Origin: DATHTC01 sp963746805
GTDB taxonomy: Bacteria; Actinomycetota; Thermoleophilia; Gaiellales; Gaiellaceae
Direction: 5' to 3'
Length of the DNA: 64,000 nucleotides
NCBI GenBank assembly: GCA_963746805.1
Contig: CAVVCQ010000008.1
Span: forward strand, 496,001-560,000
Position 1 is the first letter of the stretch, and each line of letters opens with the position of its first letter. Below, one piece after another: positions 53,001-63,149 of the stretch. Under the pieces are notes generated by a model, which was not told the DNA's origin, made no database searches, and saw only the letters and a program-made list of their open reading frames with translations. The translations under genes were made by a program, and so were the position numbers.

Positions 53001-54089
53001 GTGCGTGTGCTGATCGTGGGGGCCGGTATCGCCGGTCTCGCGCTCGCCCGCGCGATTCGTCAGCGTGACATCACTGTCGAGATCGTCGAGCGGGCGACCA
53101 AGTGGGACCCGATCGGCACCGGTCTGTACCTGCCCGGCAATGGCGTGCGGGGACTGGGTGAGCTCGGCGTCGGACCGGCCGTCGCGGCGCGGGCGAATCC
53201 GATCGGGCGGCAGCGCTTTCTCGACCATCGTGGTCGTCGCCTGGCCGACATCGACGTCGCCCGGTTTTGGGACGGTGTCGGCCGATGCCTGGCGATCAAT
53301 CGCGCGGCGCTCCATGAGGTGCTTCGCGAGGCCAACGCCGAGACGCCGATCCGAGTCGGCACCACGGTGACGGACCTGGAAAACGGCGCTGCGCCGCGAG
53401 TGCGCCTATCCGACGGCTCGACGGAGAGCTACGACCTGGTCGTCGGTGCAGACGGCACTCATTCGACGATCCGCAGTCTCGTCATGGGCGATGCTCCTGC
53501 CCGGTACGTCGGACAGGCAAGCTGGCGCTTCGTCGCCGAGGGGCTCCCCGACATTGCGGATTGGACGGTCATGCTGGGCCGACGCCGGGCGTTCCTCACG
53601 GTCGCGCTCGGCGAGGGGCTCGTGTACTGCTACGCCGACGTCAACACGGGCGACCCGGACGGCGCTCGAGGCAAAGACTGGCGCGACTCGTTCGCCGACT
53701 TCGCCGAGCCTGTGCCACATCTGCTCGAGCAGGGCGAACAAGCGTACTTCTCGACGATCGAGGAGGTCGTTCCGCCGGCCTGGACAGCGCACCGCGTCGT
53801 CCTCGTCGGGGACGCCGCGCACGCCAGCTCACCGAACATGGCGCAAGGTGCGGCGCTGGCGGTCGAGGACGCTCTGGTACTGGCCGAGATGCTCGGCACC
53901 GAGCCCGTCGACCAGGCGCTGTCCGCATACGAACAGCGGCGCAAGGCTCGCGTGGCGTGGGTGCAAGAGCAGACCCATCGCCGTGACCGCACGAGAAGCC
54001 TGCCATCCGCGATCCGCAACCTCACGCTGCGCCTCGCTGCCGAACGCATCTTCAGATCGAACTACAAACTCCTGCGAGACCCGCCGTAG
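53001..54089 (+). CDS. FAD-dependent monooxygenase (PHBH type)
   Basis: A 362-residue enzyme from GTG 53001. VLIVGAGIAGLALARAI is the FAD-binding GxGxxG motif, LVVGADGTHSTIR the D-G motif and VVLVGDAAHASSPNMAQGAALAVEDAL the GD motif. This set defines group-A aromatic-hydroxylase-like monooxygenases. It has a paralogue at 61934-63054 with the same SPNMA-x-G and THRRDRTR segments. Last gene of the cassette. Confidence 0.92.
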   Translation: MRVLIVGAGIAGLALARAIRQRDITVEIVERATKWDPIGTGLYLPGNGVRGLGELGVGPAVAARANPIGRQRFLDHRGRRLADIDVARFWDGVGRCLAINRAALHEVLREANAETPIRVGTTVTDLENGAAPRVRLSDGSTESYDLVVGADGTHSTIRSLVMGDAPARYVGQASWRFVAEGLPDIADWTVMLGRRRAFLTVALGEGLVYCYADVNTGDPDGARGKDWRDSFADFAEPVPHLLEQGEQAYFSTIEEVVPPAWTAHRVVLVGDAAHASSPNMAQGAALAVEDALVLAEMLGTEPVDQALSAYEQRRKARVAWVQEQTHRRDRTRSLPSAIRNLTLRLAAERIFRSNYKLLRDPP

Positions 54090-54455
54090 CGGCGCGGCAC
54101 GCAGTCCTCCGTCTCCAGCTCTCGAGGACGGGGCGGCGCTAGGCAACGGGCTCGACCGCCTGCGTGATGAGCTCTTCGAGACTCGTCGCGGCGTCCGCGA
54201 GCCGTACGGCGGCGAGCCGCTCGGGAGTAGCTCGACCTCGTCAGCAACCACTCGCTCGCCGCACTCGAGCAAGCGAAGGAAGGCACAGACAGAGAGGAGA
54301 CACGCGGAGCTCACCGCGGCCGATGATCCCCGACGAGTTACCCCACTTCCTGGCCTTGACCGGGCCTACCGGGCCTTCGTATGTTTGGCGCCCAACCAGC
54401 GCCCGACGAGGCGCAGGCAGGCGGAACCGGGAGAGTTCCTCTGGAGGAGGCCTAG
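54090..54455. other. Gap with a possible gene remnant and a promoter
   Basis: No complete gene is visible. On the minus strand a short open stretch (about 54227-54140) reads ERLAAVRLADAATSLEELI and ends in a stop; this looks like the tail of a lost regulator, but it is too short to classify. The right part holds the promoter of the M14 gene (54356-54385) and its leader. Confidence 0.35.
54356..54385 (+). promoter_or_regulatory. Likely promoter of the M14 peptidase gene
   Basis: TTGACC (54356-54361), an 18-base spacer and TATGTT (54380-54385) match a sigma-70-like promoter. The start of transcription would give a leader of roughly 64 bases before the ATG at 54456, which has GGAGGAGG upstream. 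Confidence 0.55.
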
Positions 54456-57400
54456 ATGAGACGGTTTTTGCTCGTGGCCACGGCGGGCGCGCTCGTGCTT
54501 GCCGTCGCCATGCCGGCCAGCGGCGCGCAGCGTCCACAAGACCAACTGGACGTGTACACCGCTGTGGTAAGCGATGAGCAGCTCTCGGCACTGGCGGCTC
54601 AGGGGTTCGAGCTGACCGGCGTCCGGGAGGTGGCGGGCGGCACCGAGGTCCAGCTCGTGGCGTCGAAGGCGCAGCGCGCCCAGCTGAGGCGCGACGGAAT
54701 CAGCACCGAGCTCACCCGCGTCAAGGGAGGCAAGACCGTCAAGGAGTTCGCAGCCGAGCAGTCCGAGAACGGGTTCACCGTCTGGCGCTCCTGGGACGAG
54801 CCCGGCGGGTTCCGCGACCAGATGTACGCGGTCGCCCGCAACAACCCACGGCATCGCCAAGCTCGTGCAGCTCGGGACGACCTACCAGGGCCGCGAGCTG
54901 CTCGCGCTCAAGCTCACCGCGGGAGCGCGCGGCCAGTCCCGACGGGCGCCGCCCGGCGGTGCTGTACAGCTCCACCCAGCACGCGCGCGAGTGGATCGCC
55001 AACGAGGTCAACCGGCGCCTGATGAACTGGTACATCGACCGCTGGCGGGCCAATGACCCCGAGATCAAGCAGCTGCTCCAGACGACGGAGCTGTGGTTCA
55101 TCCTCGTGGCCAACCCCGACGGCTACGAGTACACGTTCGACGTCGAGCGGCTGTGGCGCAAGAACCTGCGCGACAACAACAACGACGGCGAGATCACGGT
55201 CGGCGACGGCGTCGACCCCAACCGCAACTTCCCGAACCACTTCAAGTACGACGAGGAGGGGTCGTCGTCGATCGCGTCGAGCGAGACGTACCGCGGCCCC
55301 GCTGCGGTGTCCGAGCCGGAGACCCAGGCGATGAAGGGCTTGCTCGACCGGATCGGGTTCGAGTTCCAGGTCAACTGGCACTCGAACGGGCAATGGCTGC
55401 TGTACGCGGAGGGCTGGCAGATCGCGACGCCGACCGCGGACGACCCGATCTACTTCGCCCTCTCGGGCAACCTCGACCGGCCCGCGATCCGGGACTTCCA
55501 CCCCGGCCTGAGCTCCGACGTCCTGTACGTCACCAACGGCGAGACGACGGACTACGCCCACGCGTCCGCCGGTGCGCTGGCGTGGACGCCCGAGCTGTCG
55601 GCGGGCTGCCCGAACTGCGGGTTCGTGTTCCCGGACGACGAGGCACTCGTGCAGGCGGAGTTCGAGCGCAACCTGCCGTTCGCGCTGTCCGTGGCCAAGT
55701 CGGCGGATGACCCGGACGACCCGGAGTCGGTGCTCGGCATCGAGACCAAGCCGTTCTACACGAAGAGCGACGACCCGTACAAGGACGGGATCCCGGGCGT
55801 CGACTTCGAGTTCGCCTACTCCTACGGCGATCCCGCAGCCGGTGCAGGTGCTGGCGAAGCGCGAGCCTCGGCGCCGTCACGCTCAAGTACCGCATCAACG
55901 GCGGGCGGCGTGCAAAGTGCTCCGACGTCGGAGTGGGCCGGTGGCGAGCGCTACACGCCGGCCGACGTCCACTACCGCGAGCTGCGCGGCGTGGTGACCG
56001 GCACCAGCCCGGGCGACTCCGTCGAGGTGTGGTTCGAGGGCGGCGGGGAGCGCAGCGACTCGTTCACGTATCGGGCCGTCTCCGAGACCGGCCGCCGGGT
56101 GCTGGTGGTGGCCGCCGAGGACTACTCGGGCGCCGTCGCCCGCGCAGACGCCGGGCCCGCACTACCTGAGCTACTACCTCGAACGCGCTCGCCGCCAACG
56201 GCGTCGCGCGCCGACGTGTACGACGTCGACGCGCGCGGCCGCGTCGCGCCCGGACCATCTCGGCGTGCTCAGCCACTACGACGCGGTGATCTGGTACACG
56301 GGCGACGACAACGTCACCCGCCCGCTCGGCCAGGCCGGCGGGAACGCCGACCGCCTGGCGATGGACGAGATCCTCGAGTTCCGCGCCTACATGAACGAGG
56401 GCGGCCGCGTCGTCTACACCGGCGCGTGGGCCGGCCAGCAGTTCGTGCGCGCCGGCGCGGTCGGCCAGCAGTTCTACGACCCGAAGGGCGTGGGCCCGTG
56501 CCGGATCGGCGGGGTCCCGAACCCGGCGTTCGACCCGCGGCGGTGCCTCGCGGTCGCCGGCTCGCCGAACAGCGACGGGATCAACGACGTCCTGCAGTAC
56601 TGGTTCGGCGCGTACGCGCTGGCCGCGGGCGACGGGCACGATCCTGAGACCGGCGATCATTTCGGCGTCAACGGCATCGACGACCCGTTCGACGGCCTGT
56701 CCTGGGCGTTCGGCCCGGACGGCGCGGACAACCAGAACATGAGCGCGTCGTTCGTGTCCACGAGCGGCATCCTGTCGCGGACGGAGTTCCCGCAGTTCAA
56801 CAGCTGGCCGTCGAGCCGGTACGACAAGCCGGGCGGGCCGTTCTCGCCGCACACCGGCGACCAGTACGTCTACTCGCAGATCGCCGACGTCACCTACAAG
56901 CGGCTGACCCGCGAGATCGCGGTGCCGGCCGGCTGGCGGCGACCTGACGTTCTGGACGCTCGTGGGACACCGAGCCCGCCTGGGACCACCTGTTCGTGGA
57001 GGCCCGGACCGCCGGCGGAACCGACTGGACGACGCTGCCGGACGCGAACGGCCACACGACCACCGCGCCGGGCGACAGCTGCGCGGCCGGGTGGCGCGAC
57101 CTGCACCCGTGGCTCGATCACTACCAGACGTTCAACAGCGCCGCGGGCACGTGCACGGCGACCGGCACCACCGGATCGTGGAACGCCGCCTCCGGCAACT
57201 CCGCCGGCTGGCGAGCAGTGGAGGATCAACCTCAACGCGTACGCCGGCAGGACTGTCGAGATCTCGATCGCCTACGCGACGCGACTGGGCGGTGCAGCAC
57301 CTCGGCGTGTTCCTCGACGACGTGACGCTGCCGGACGGCACGAGCACGTCGTTCGAGGCCGGCCTCGACGGCTGGCAGGTCACCGGGCCGCCGGCCGGCA

Positions 57401-57572
57401 GCGGACCGAACGCGAACAACTGGATCCGCACCGACGCCGCCGGGTTCCCGGTCGGCGCCAGCGATCAGCACCCCGGACTCGATCCTGATGGGCTTCGGGT
57501 TCGAGGGGATCTCGACGCCAGGCGTCGCGCAACGCGGTCATGGGCCGCGTGCTCGACCACCTGCTCGACTGA
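54456..57572 (+). pseudogene. Large secreted M14 carboxypeptidase, several frameshifts
   Basis: A gene of about 1,039 codons when frames are joined. It starts MRRFLLVATAGALVLAVAMPASG (signal peptide). Frames change near 54850, 54950, 55835, 56155-56240, 56940, 57210, 57290 and 57470. Peptidase motifs survive: TTYQGRELLALKL, TQHAREWIANE (Zn His/Glu), VANPDGYEY, VDPNRNFP, NWHSNGQ (Zn His) and AWTPELS (catalytic Glu). A long C-terminal region includes YDAVIWYTGDDNVTRP and two jelly-roll-like stretches (VEISIAYA...FLDDVTLPDG). Net frame is zero. A partial copy of its 3' end at 43448 reads through one of these frame breaks cleanly, which indicates that at least this break is a recent indel or a sequence error. 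Confidence 0.85.
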
Positions 57573-57596
57573 GCGGCCCGGCCGGGGCCGTCGTCT

Positions 57597-57635
57597 GCGC
57601 CGGCAAGGGTGACACAGCGTCACCCTTGCCGGCGC
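57597..57635 (+). terminator. Terminator after the M14 gene
   Basis: GCGCCGGCAAGGGTGAC pairs over 17 bp with GTCACCCTTGCCGGCGC around a 5-base loop ACAGC, 25 bases after the stop. A slightly damaged copy lies at 43709-43746. Confidence 0.8.
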
Positions 57636-57669
57636 GCGGCTGGCGCACGGTCGTGAGCACGGGTCACCC

Positions 57670-57777
57670 AAGACCGTCGGCGTGTCGACCCGGGCGGCGG
57701 CGACCCTGTTCGCGATGAAACACGGGCTGCTGGCATGGGGAGAACTCCCGATTGCCCGGCCAGAGAACCGCTCCTAG
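57670..57777 (+). pseudogene. 3' remnant of a LuxR-type regulator
   Basis: Thirty-six codons reading KTVGVSTRAAATLFAMKHG, then LLAWGELPIARPENRS and a stop. This matches the C-terminus of the HD-LuxR protein at 60.9 kb almost residue for residue (GVSTRAAATLFAMEHGLVAWGELPIARP). No HTH start or upstream domain is present. It sits between the M14 terminator and the DUF4242 gene. Confidence 0.75.
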
Positions 57778-57817
57778 GGTCCACCCTCGGCAACACCCCG
57801 ACCGAGGAGGTAGTCGA

Positions 57818-58117
57818 ATGCAGACCTACGCGATCCTGCGCCGCCGCGGCTGGAGGACGCCGGAGGAACTCGAGGCGGCGGCTATGCGCTCGAGGAAGGT
57901 CGTCGACGAGCAGATGCCCGACGCCGTCCGCTGGATCCGCAGCTACGCGCTGGCCGAGGAGGACGGAACAGTGGGAACCGTCTGCGTCTACCAGGCCACC
58001 GATGCGGAAGCGATTCGGCGTCACGCGAAGATCGCCGACCTGCCGGTCGACGAAATCGTTCCCGTCGCCGACACCGTGATCGTTCGTCCGGACCCCGAGC
58101 CGGCAGTCGTCCGATAG
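57818..58117 (+). CDS. DUF4242 small protein
   Basis: A 99-residue protein from ATG 57818 with GAGGAGG upstream. WIRSYALAEEDGTVGTVCVYQATDAEAIRRHAKIADLPVDEI is the DUF4242 pattern; the Streptomyces member SCO4226 binds nickel, but the role here is open. It follows a LuxR remnant and precedes, by 12 bases, a gene for a secreted protein. Confidence 0.85.
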   Translation: MQTYAILRRRGWRTPEELEAAAMRSRKVVDEQMPDAVRWIRSYALAEEDGTVGTVCVYQATDAEAIRRHAKIADLPVDEIVPVADTVIVRPDPEPAVVR

Positions 58118-58129
58118 GAAGCGGACGCC

Positions 58130-58648
58130 ATGAAGAAACTGATCATCGTCGTTCTGAGCGTTGTGCCACTCCTGGGGATCGCCGGTTACGCGGCAGCGTC
58201 AAGTGACCGTTCGGCAGCGTCTGCGACGGCCGCATTCCACGACCTCGAGAAGGCACAGGCCGCCGGCTACGTCGTTCACGTCGCCGAGCTCAGCGGCGCG
58301 ACGTGTATCGCCCACGGCGCCGAGGGCGCGATGGGCGATCACTTCGTCAATCAGGACCTGCTCCTCGACCAGGGCGTCATCGACGCCACTGCGCCGGAGG
58401 CGGTCGTCTACGAGCAGCGAAACAACGGCACCTACAAGCTCGTCGCGCTCGAGTACATCGTTTTCAAAGCGGACTGGGAGGCGGCCGGCAACACGGGCAA
58501 GCCCTCGCTCTTCGGCCGGGAGTTCGACTTCACCGACGAGCCGAACCGGTACGGACTGCCACCGTTCTATTCGCTCCACGCGTGGATCTGGAAACCGAAC
58601 CCGAGTGGACTGCTCACGCCCTGGAATCCGGACGTCAGCTGTTCGTAG
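58130..58648 (+). CDS. Secreted protein of unknown function
   Basis: A 172-residue protein with a clear signal peptide (KKLIIVVLSVVPLLGIAGYAAAS). The mature part contains TAAFHDLEKAQAAGYVVHV, AMGDHFVNQDLLLDQGVIDATAPEAVVYE and a C-terminal FYSLHAWIWKPNPSGLLTPWNPDVSC, with two cysteines and several His/Trp residues. It resembles actinobacterial conserved secreted proteins with a G-x-H-x-N/D pattern but I cannot name a function. Probably in one transcript with the DUF4242 gene. Confidence 0.75.
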   Translation: MKKLIIVVLSVVPLLGIAGYAAASSDRSAASATAAFHDLEKAQAAGYVVHVAELSGATCIAHGAEGAMGDHFVNQDLLLDQGVIDATAPEAVVYEQRNNGTYKLVALEYIVFKADWEAAGNTGKPSLFGREFDFTDEPNRYGLPPFYSLHAWIWKPNPSGLLTPWNPDVSCS

Positions 58649-58653
58649 ATCCT

Positions 58654-58686
58654 GAGCCGGGGGAAAGCCGACGCCTCCCCCGGCTC
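58654..58686 (+). terminator. Terminator hairpin
   Basis: GAGCCGGGGGA (58654-58664) pairs over 11 bp with TCCCCCGGCTC (58676-58686), 5 bases after the secreted-protein stop. Confidence 0.75.
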
Positions 58687-58819
58687 GCATACTCGTTGCC
58701 GAGGACCGAACGGCAGCATGCTCGTGCGCCAGCGTTCTGATTTGTGCGCTTCCCCAAGCGAAGATCCGGCCCATCGGATAGGGGTTGCGTCCCGATGCAG
58801 ACCCTCGTCCTCTTCTCGC

Positions 58820-59263
58820 TCATACGGGCTCAGATCGGACCTGCCCGGGAGCATGACGACTCTCGGGAAACCTCGGTAGCCCGTCGTCGGGGAGCGGTTC
58901 CCAGGGCGCCGCGTACGCGACGAACTGCCTCACGGTCGGTCGTATGCCCGGATCGTCGTCGAAGGTCCCCATGCGGATGCCGACCGAGTCGGGGTGGCTG
59001 CTGTTGTACCCGAACATCGCGGAGCCGCATTCGCCGCAAAACCATTTCTCGCCGCCCCCATCCGGCGGCTTCCACATTCGCAGCTTCTTCTCGCCGGAGA
59101 CGACGCGGAACGTGCCGGGAGCGGGGTGCGCCTGCGGTGACGCCGCCGCGCCGCTCCGGCGCTGACATCGTTTGCAGTGGCAATAGCTCGCACGGACGAG
59201 CGGTTCGGTGACCTCGTACCGGACTGCACCGCAGTTGCAACCGCCTGTGAGCGGGAGTGTCAT
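58820..59263 (-). CDS. GFA-family (glutathione-dependent formaldehyde-activating-like) protein
   Basis: A 147-residue zinc protein from ATG 59263. GGCNCGAVRYEV, SYCHCKRCQRRSG and WFCGECGSAMF give the C-x-C, C-x-C-x-x-C and C-x-x-C zinc sites of the GFA/CENP-V fold. The family is named for an S-hydroxymethylglutathione synthase, but most members are not proven to act on formaldehyde, and actinobacteria often lack glutathione. Divergent from the HD-LuxR gene. Confidence 0.88.
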   Translation of the reverse strand: MTLPLTGGCNCGAVRYEVTEPLVRASYCHCKRCQRRSGAAASPQAHPAPGTFRVVSGEKKLRMWKPPDGGGEKWFCGECGSAMFGYNSSHPDSVGIRMGTFDDDPGIRPTVRQFVAYAAPWEPLPDDGLPRFPESRHAPGQVRSEPV

Positions 59264-59371
59264 CTGCTCGCCTCTCGGTGCTCGTCGACGCTTCCGGAGT
59301 GTGTCACAGGGCTCGGCGACGCCCCGTCGCCGCCGAAGGTCGTGGTCGAGCGGGCTGGGTAGTCTCGTGCC

Positions 59372-60970
59372 GTGGCAGCCGGACCGTTGGATGCCGGCGG
59401 GCAGGTCCGAAGTGCCGAGCTGGTGGCGGCGCTGTGCCTGGCGTCGGATCTCGGCATGGGCTTTCCGTTCGAGCACGGTCTGCACACCACGCTGATCGCG
59501 ATGCGGCTCGCCGACCGGCTCGGCGTCGACGACGAGGACGTCGCCCGGACGTACTACGCGTGCCTCCTTTCCCATTCGGGCTGCACCACGGACGCGCACG
59601 TCACCACGGAGGTCTTCGGCGGTTCGATGACGACGACGTTCCATCGCGTCCGGTACGGGTCAGGACGCGAAGTCCTGGCCGGGCTCATCCGCACGCTTCC
59701 CGACCCGGAGAGCCGCGGACTGTTCCGTGCGAGCCAGGTCGCTCGCCGGCTGCCGAGGATGGCGCGCGAGATGCGTCCGCACCTCGCCGCCACGTGCGAG
59801 GTCGCCGGGATGCTCGCCGCCGGGCTGGGTCTCCCGGCGTCGGTGCAGGAACTCTTCGACCACCGGTTCGAGCGCTGGGACGGCCGGGGCCCGCTCGGCC
59901 GCGCGAAGGGCGATGCAGATCCCGCTGCCGATGCGGATCGTCCAGCTTTCGGTGGACGCCGCCTTCCAACACGTGCTCGGAGGCGAGGAACGCGTCGTGC
60001 GGCTGGCCCGCGACCGGGCGGGGCACGCCTTCGACCCGGAGGTCGCCGGATGTCTCGCCGACCATGCAAGGGAGATCCTCGCCTGGGACGAGCACGCCTC
60101 GGTGTGGGACGAGGCGCTCTCCTGCGAGCCGGGCCCGGAGTCGTTCCTCGAGGGGGAGGCGCTGGATCGCGCGCTCGCGGCGATGGGGAACTTCTCGGAT
60201 CTGCTCTCGCCGTATCTGGCGGGTCACTCCGCGGCCGTGGGGGAGCTGACCGAAGCGGCTGCGGAGCGCTGCCGGATGGACGATCGCCGGCGTCGCCGCG
60301 CTCCGGCGGGCGGCGCTCGTCCACGACCTCGGACGGGTCGCGGTGACCTCGCGGATCTGGCAGAAGCACGGGCCGCTGAACGCGGACGAGTGGGAGCAGG
60401 TGAGGCTCCATCCCTATTACACCGAGCGAGTGCTCGCGCGCTCGGAGTTCCTCGCGTCGCTGGCCCACGTCGCGGGAGCCCACCACGAGCGCCTCGACGG
60501 CTCCGGCTACCACCGCGGAGCTTGCCGGTGCAGAGCTCACGCTGCCTGCCCGGTTGCTGACCGCGGCTGACGCGTACTGCGCGATGACGGCGCCGCGGCC
60601 CCATCGCGAGCCGCTGCCGCCCGAACAGGCGGCGGACGAGCTCGCGCAGGAGACGAGCGCCGGACGCCTCGACGCCGACGCGGTGACGGCGGTCCTCGAT
60701 GCCGCCGGCCAGCAGGTGCCGCGACTCGAGCGGCCGGCCGGGCTGACGGAGCGTGAGACCACGGTCGTCGGCATGCTCGCTCGCGGCCTGCAGACGAAGG
60801 AGATCGCGGCCGCGCTCGGGATCTCGTCCAAGACCGCCGACCGCCACATCCAGAACGCCTACCGCAAGATCGGCGTGTCGACCCGGGCGGCGGCGACCCT
60901 GTTTGCGATGGAGCACGGGCTGGTGGCATGGGGAGAACTCCCGATTGCCCGGCCGACGCCGCGTTCCTAG
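59372..60970 (+). pseudogene. HD-GYP-like domain LuxR regulator, frameshifted
   Basis: About 533 codons in total, in four frame segments (breaks near 59920, 60280, 60525; net zero). The first part holds VAALCLASDLGMGFPFEHGLHTTLIAMRLA, an HD-type helical domain. The middle has LVHDLGRVAV (HD) and AHHERLDGSGYH, the HD-GYP signature of c-di-GMP phosphodiesterases. The C-terminus is a LuxR HTH: LTERETTVVGMLARGLQTKEIAAAL...HIQNAYRKIGVS. A regulator that joins HD-GYP and LuxR domains is known in actinobacteria, often next to oxidative genes. It heads the second hydrolase-monooxygenase cassette. Confidence 0.82.
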
Positions 60971-61010
60971 CGTCTCCCTCGTCTCAGACCCAACCACAGG
61001 GAGGATCGCC

Positions 61011-61937
61011 ATGCCGAGCCACGCGACGCACGCGTCGGGAGACGCGACGAGCCCGTTCGAGGGACTCCGAACTGCGGACGTCGACGGGACCGCGCTTGCC
61101 TACCGTGAGCAGGGCGAGGGTGAGCCCGTCGTCTTCGTTCACGGCAGCGCAAGCGACGTGCGATGGTGGGACCAGCAGCTCCCCACGATTGGGATGTCCT
61201 ATCGGGCGATCGCGTACAGCCGCCGCTACGCGCGGCCCAATCCGGAGATCGAGCCGGGCGCGGACGACCCGATGCTCCCGCACGTGGACGACCTGGAGGC
61301 CCTCGTGCGTGGCCTGGACGCGGCGCCCGCGCATCTCGTGGGCCACTCCTGGGGCGCCTTCATCTGTCTGCTTGACCGCGATCCACCGGCCCGAGCTGGT
61401 GCGCAGCCTCGTGCTCGCAGAGCCGCCGGTGCTGTCGCTCTTCATGAGCACGCCGCCACGTCCCATGGAGCTCGTAAGGCTCTTTGCGCGCCGGCCGAGG
61501 ACCGCACGCGCCATCCTCGGCTTCACGATGAAGACGGCCTTCCCCGCCAGAAGGCCTTCCGTCGAGGCGACGACGAGCAGGCGATAAGGTCATTCGCCGA
61601 AGGCTTCGTCGGCAAGGAAGGCTATGAGCGCCTTCCGGAGGAGCGCAAGAACCAGTTGCGCGAGAACGTGAGCACACTGAGGGCACAGCTGCTCGGTGCA
61701 GGCTTCCCGCCGCTGAGCGACGACGAGGTGCGTCGCGTCGCGGCTCCGACGCTGCTCATGACCGGCGAGCGCAGCCCCGCCCTTCCGCTCCGGCTGACCG
61801 ACCGCCTGCAGGAGCTGCTGCCGAACCCCGAGCGCGTCGAGATCGCAGGCGCGTCGCACGCGATGACGAGGGAGAACCCGGCCGCGGCCAACGCGGCGAT
61901 CCTCGATTTCCTCTCACGCGCGCGTCAGCGGAGATGA
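61011..61937 (+). pseudogene. Alpha/beta hydrolase, two compensating frameshifts
   Basis: Starts ATG 61011 with GGGAGGA upstream. VVFVHGSASDVRWW, LVGHSWGAFICL (nucleophile Ser intact) and GASHAMTREN (His) fit the fold. Between 61372 and about 61555 the frame differs (TAIHRPELVRSLVLAEPPVLSL is the expected sequence), then returns; the first shift looks like one extra T in CTGCTTGACC. Net length equals 308 residues. It overlaps the monooxygenase start by 4 bases. Counterpart of the serine-less protein at 50726. Confidence 0.82.
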
Positions 61938-63054
61938 CGGTCGGACGAATTCTCGTCGTCGGGGCCGGCCTTGCCGGTCTCGCGGCTGCTCGATCGCTCG
62001 CGTCGTGCCGGCTTCTCGGCCGAGGTCGATCGAGCGGCAGCCCGCCTGGGGCGAGGCGGGGATCGGGCATCTACCTGCCCGCGAACGCCAGTCCGCGCGC
62101 TGCGCGCGCTCGGTCTCGAGCAGGCGGTCGCGGAGCGAGGAACCGTGATCACACGGCAGCGCGTCAGCGACGACCGCGGCCGGCTGCTCGTCGAGGTCGA
62201 TCTGGCGGAGCTGTGGGACGGCGTCGGCCCCTGCCTCGCGCTCCACCGCGCAGACCTCCACGCCGTGCTGCTCGACGGGGCTCGCGACGTGCCGATCCGG
62301 ACGGGAGCCGACGTTCGCGGGCTGCAGCGAGCAGGACGGGAGTCGTCTCGGTCGAGTTCGGCGACGGCACCGCCGCCGAGTACGACCTCGTGATCGGCGC
62401 GGACGGAATCCGCAGCACGGTGCGGCGGCTCGCCTTCGGTGACGACGCGACCGCCCGACCCGTCGGACAAGTGGGATGGCGCTTCGTCACCGCGTGCCCG
62501 CCCGAGATCACGACCTGGTCGGTGATGCTGGGCCACCGCACGGCCTTCCTCATGATCCCGATCGGGAACGGCCGCGTGTACTGCTACTGCGACGTCGCGT
62601 CGCGATCCGGCGACGGAACGGCACGAGGACTCGGCCAGCTCTTCTCCGGACTTCGCGGACCCCGTGCCCGGTCTCATCGACTCGCTCCCGAACCGCGAGC
62701 TCGTGCACCGGTCGACGATCGAGGAGGTCGCGCTCGATGCGTGGGCTGCGCGGGCGGGTGGTGCTCATCGGCGACGCAGCACATGCGACCTCTCCCAACA
62801 TGGCCGAAGGCGCGGCGATGGCACTCGAAGACGCGCTGGTGCTCGCCGAGTGCCTGCACCGATTCGACGCGGTTCCAGCCGCCCTGACGGCGTTCGAGGC
62901 TCGTCGACGTCCGCGGACGGACTGGGTTCGGGCGCAGACGCATCGCCGTGACCGAACGCGCTACCTCCCGACGGCGATCCGCAACGCGGTCCTGCGCGCG
63001 TTCGGCGCACGGATCTTCCGGTCGAACTACCGACCTCTGCTCGACGAGGCGTAG
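61934..63054 (+). pseudogene. FAD-dependent monooxygenase, several frameshifts
   Basis: Paralogue of the enzyme at 53001. VVGAGLAGLAAARSL (FAD), LVIGADGIRST (DG) and VVLIGDAAHATSPNMAEGAAMALEDAL (GD) are all visible but lie in different frames; breaks occur near 62000, 62060, 62330, 62650 and 62750. The C-terminus THRRDRTRYLPTAIRNAVL matches the intact paralogue. As written no full protein is made. Whether decay or sequence error cannot be decided here. Confidence 0.82.
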
Positions 63055-63149
63055 CGAGAACAGCGAGCATCGGCCACGGCCGGCGCTCAACACGCCGACG
63101 GAGACGCGAACCCGGGGAACTCTTCAGCTTGGGCTGGTGTAGTCGAGGT

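Noticed and set aside
54140..54227. Small minus-strand gene
   Set aside because: A 29-codon tail preceded immediately by a stop; at best a remnant, so it is only mentioned in the gap entry.
54456..57572. Programmed ribosomal frameshifting in the M14 gene
   Set aside because: There are many breaks, none at a recognisable slippery heptamer, and a partial copy reads through one break without a shift.
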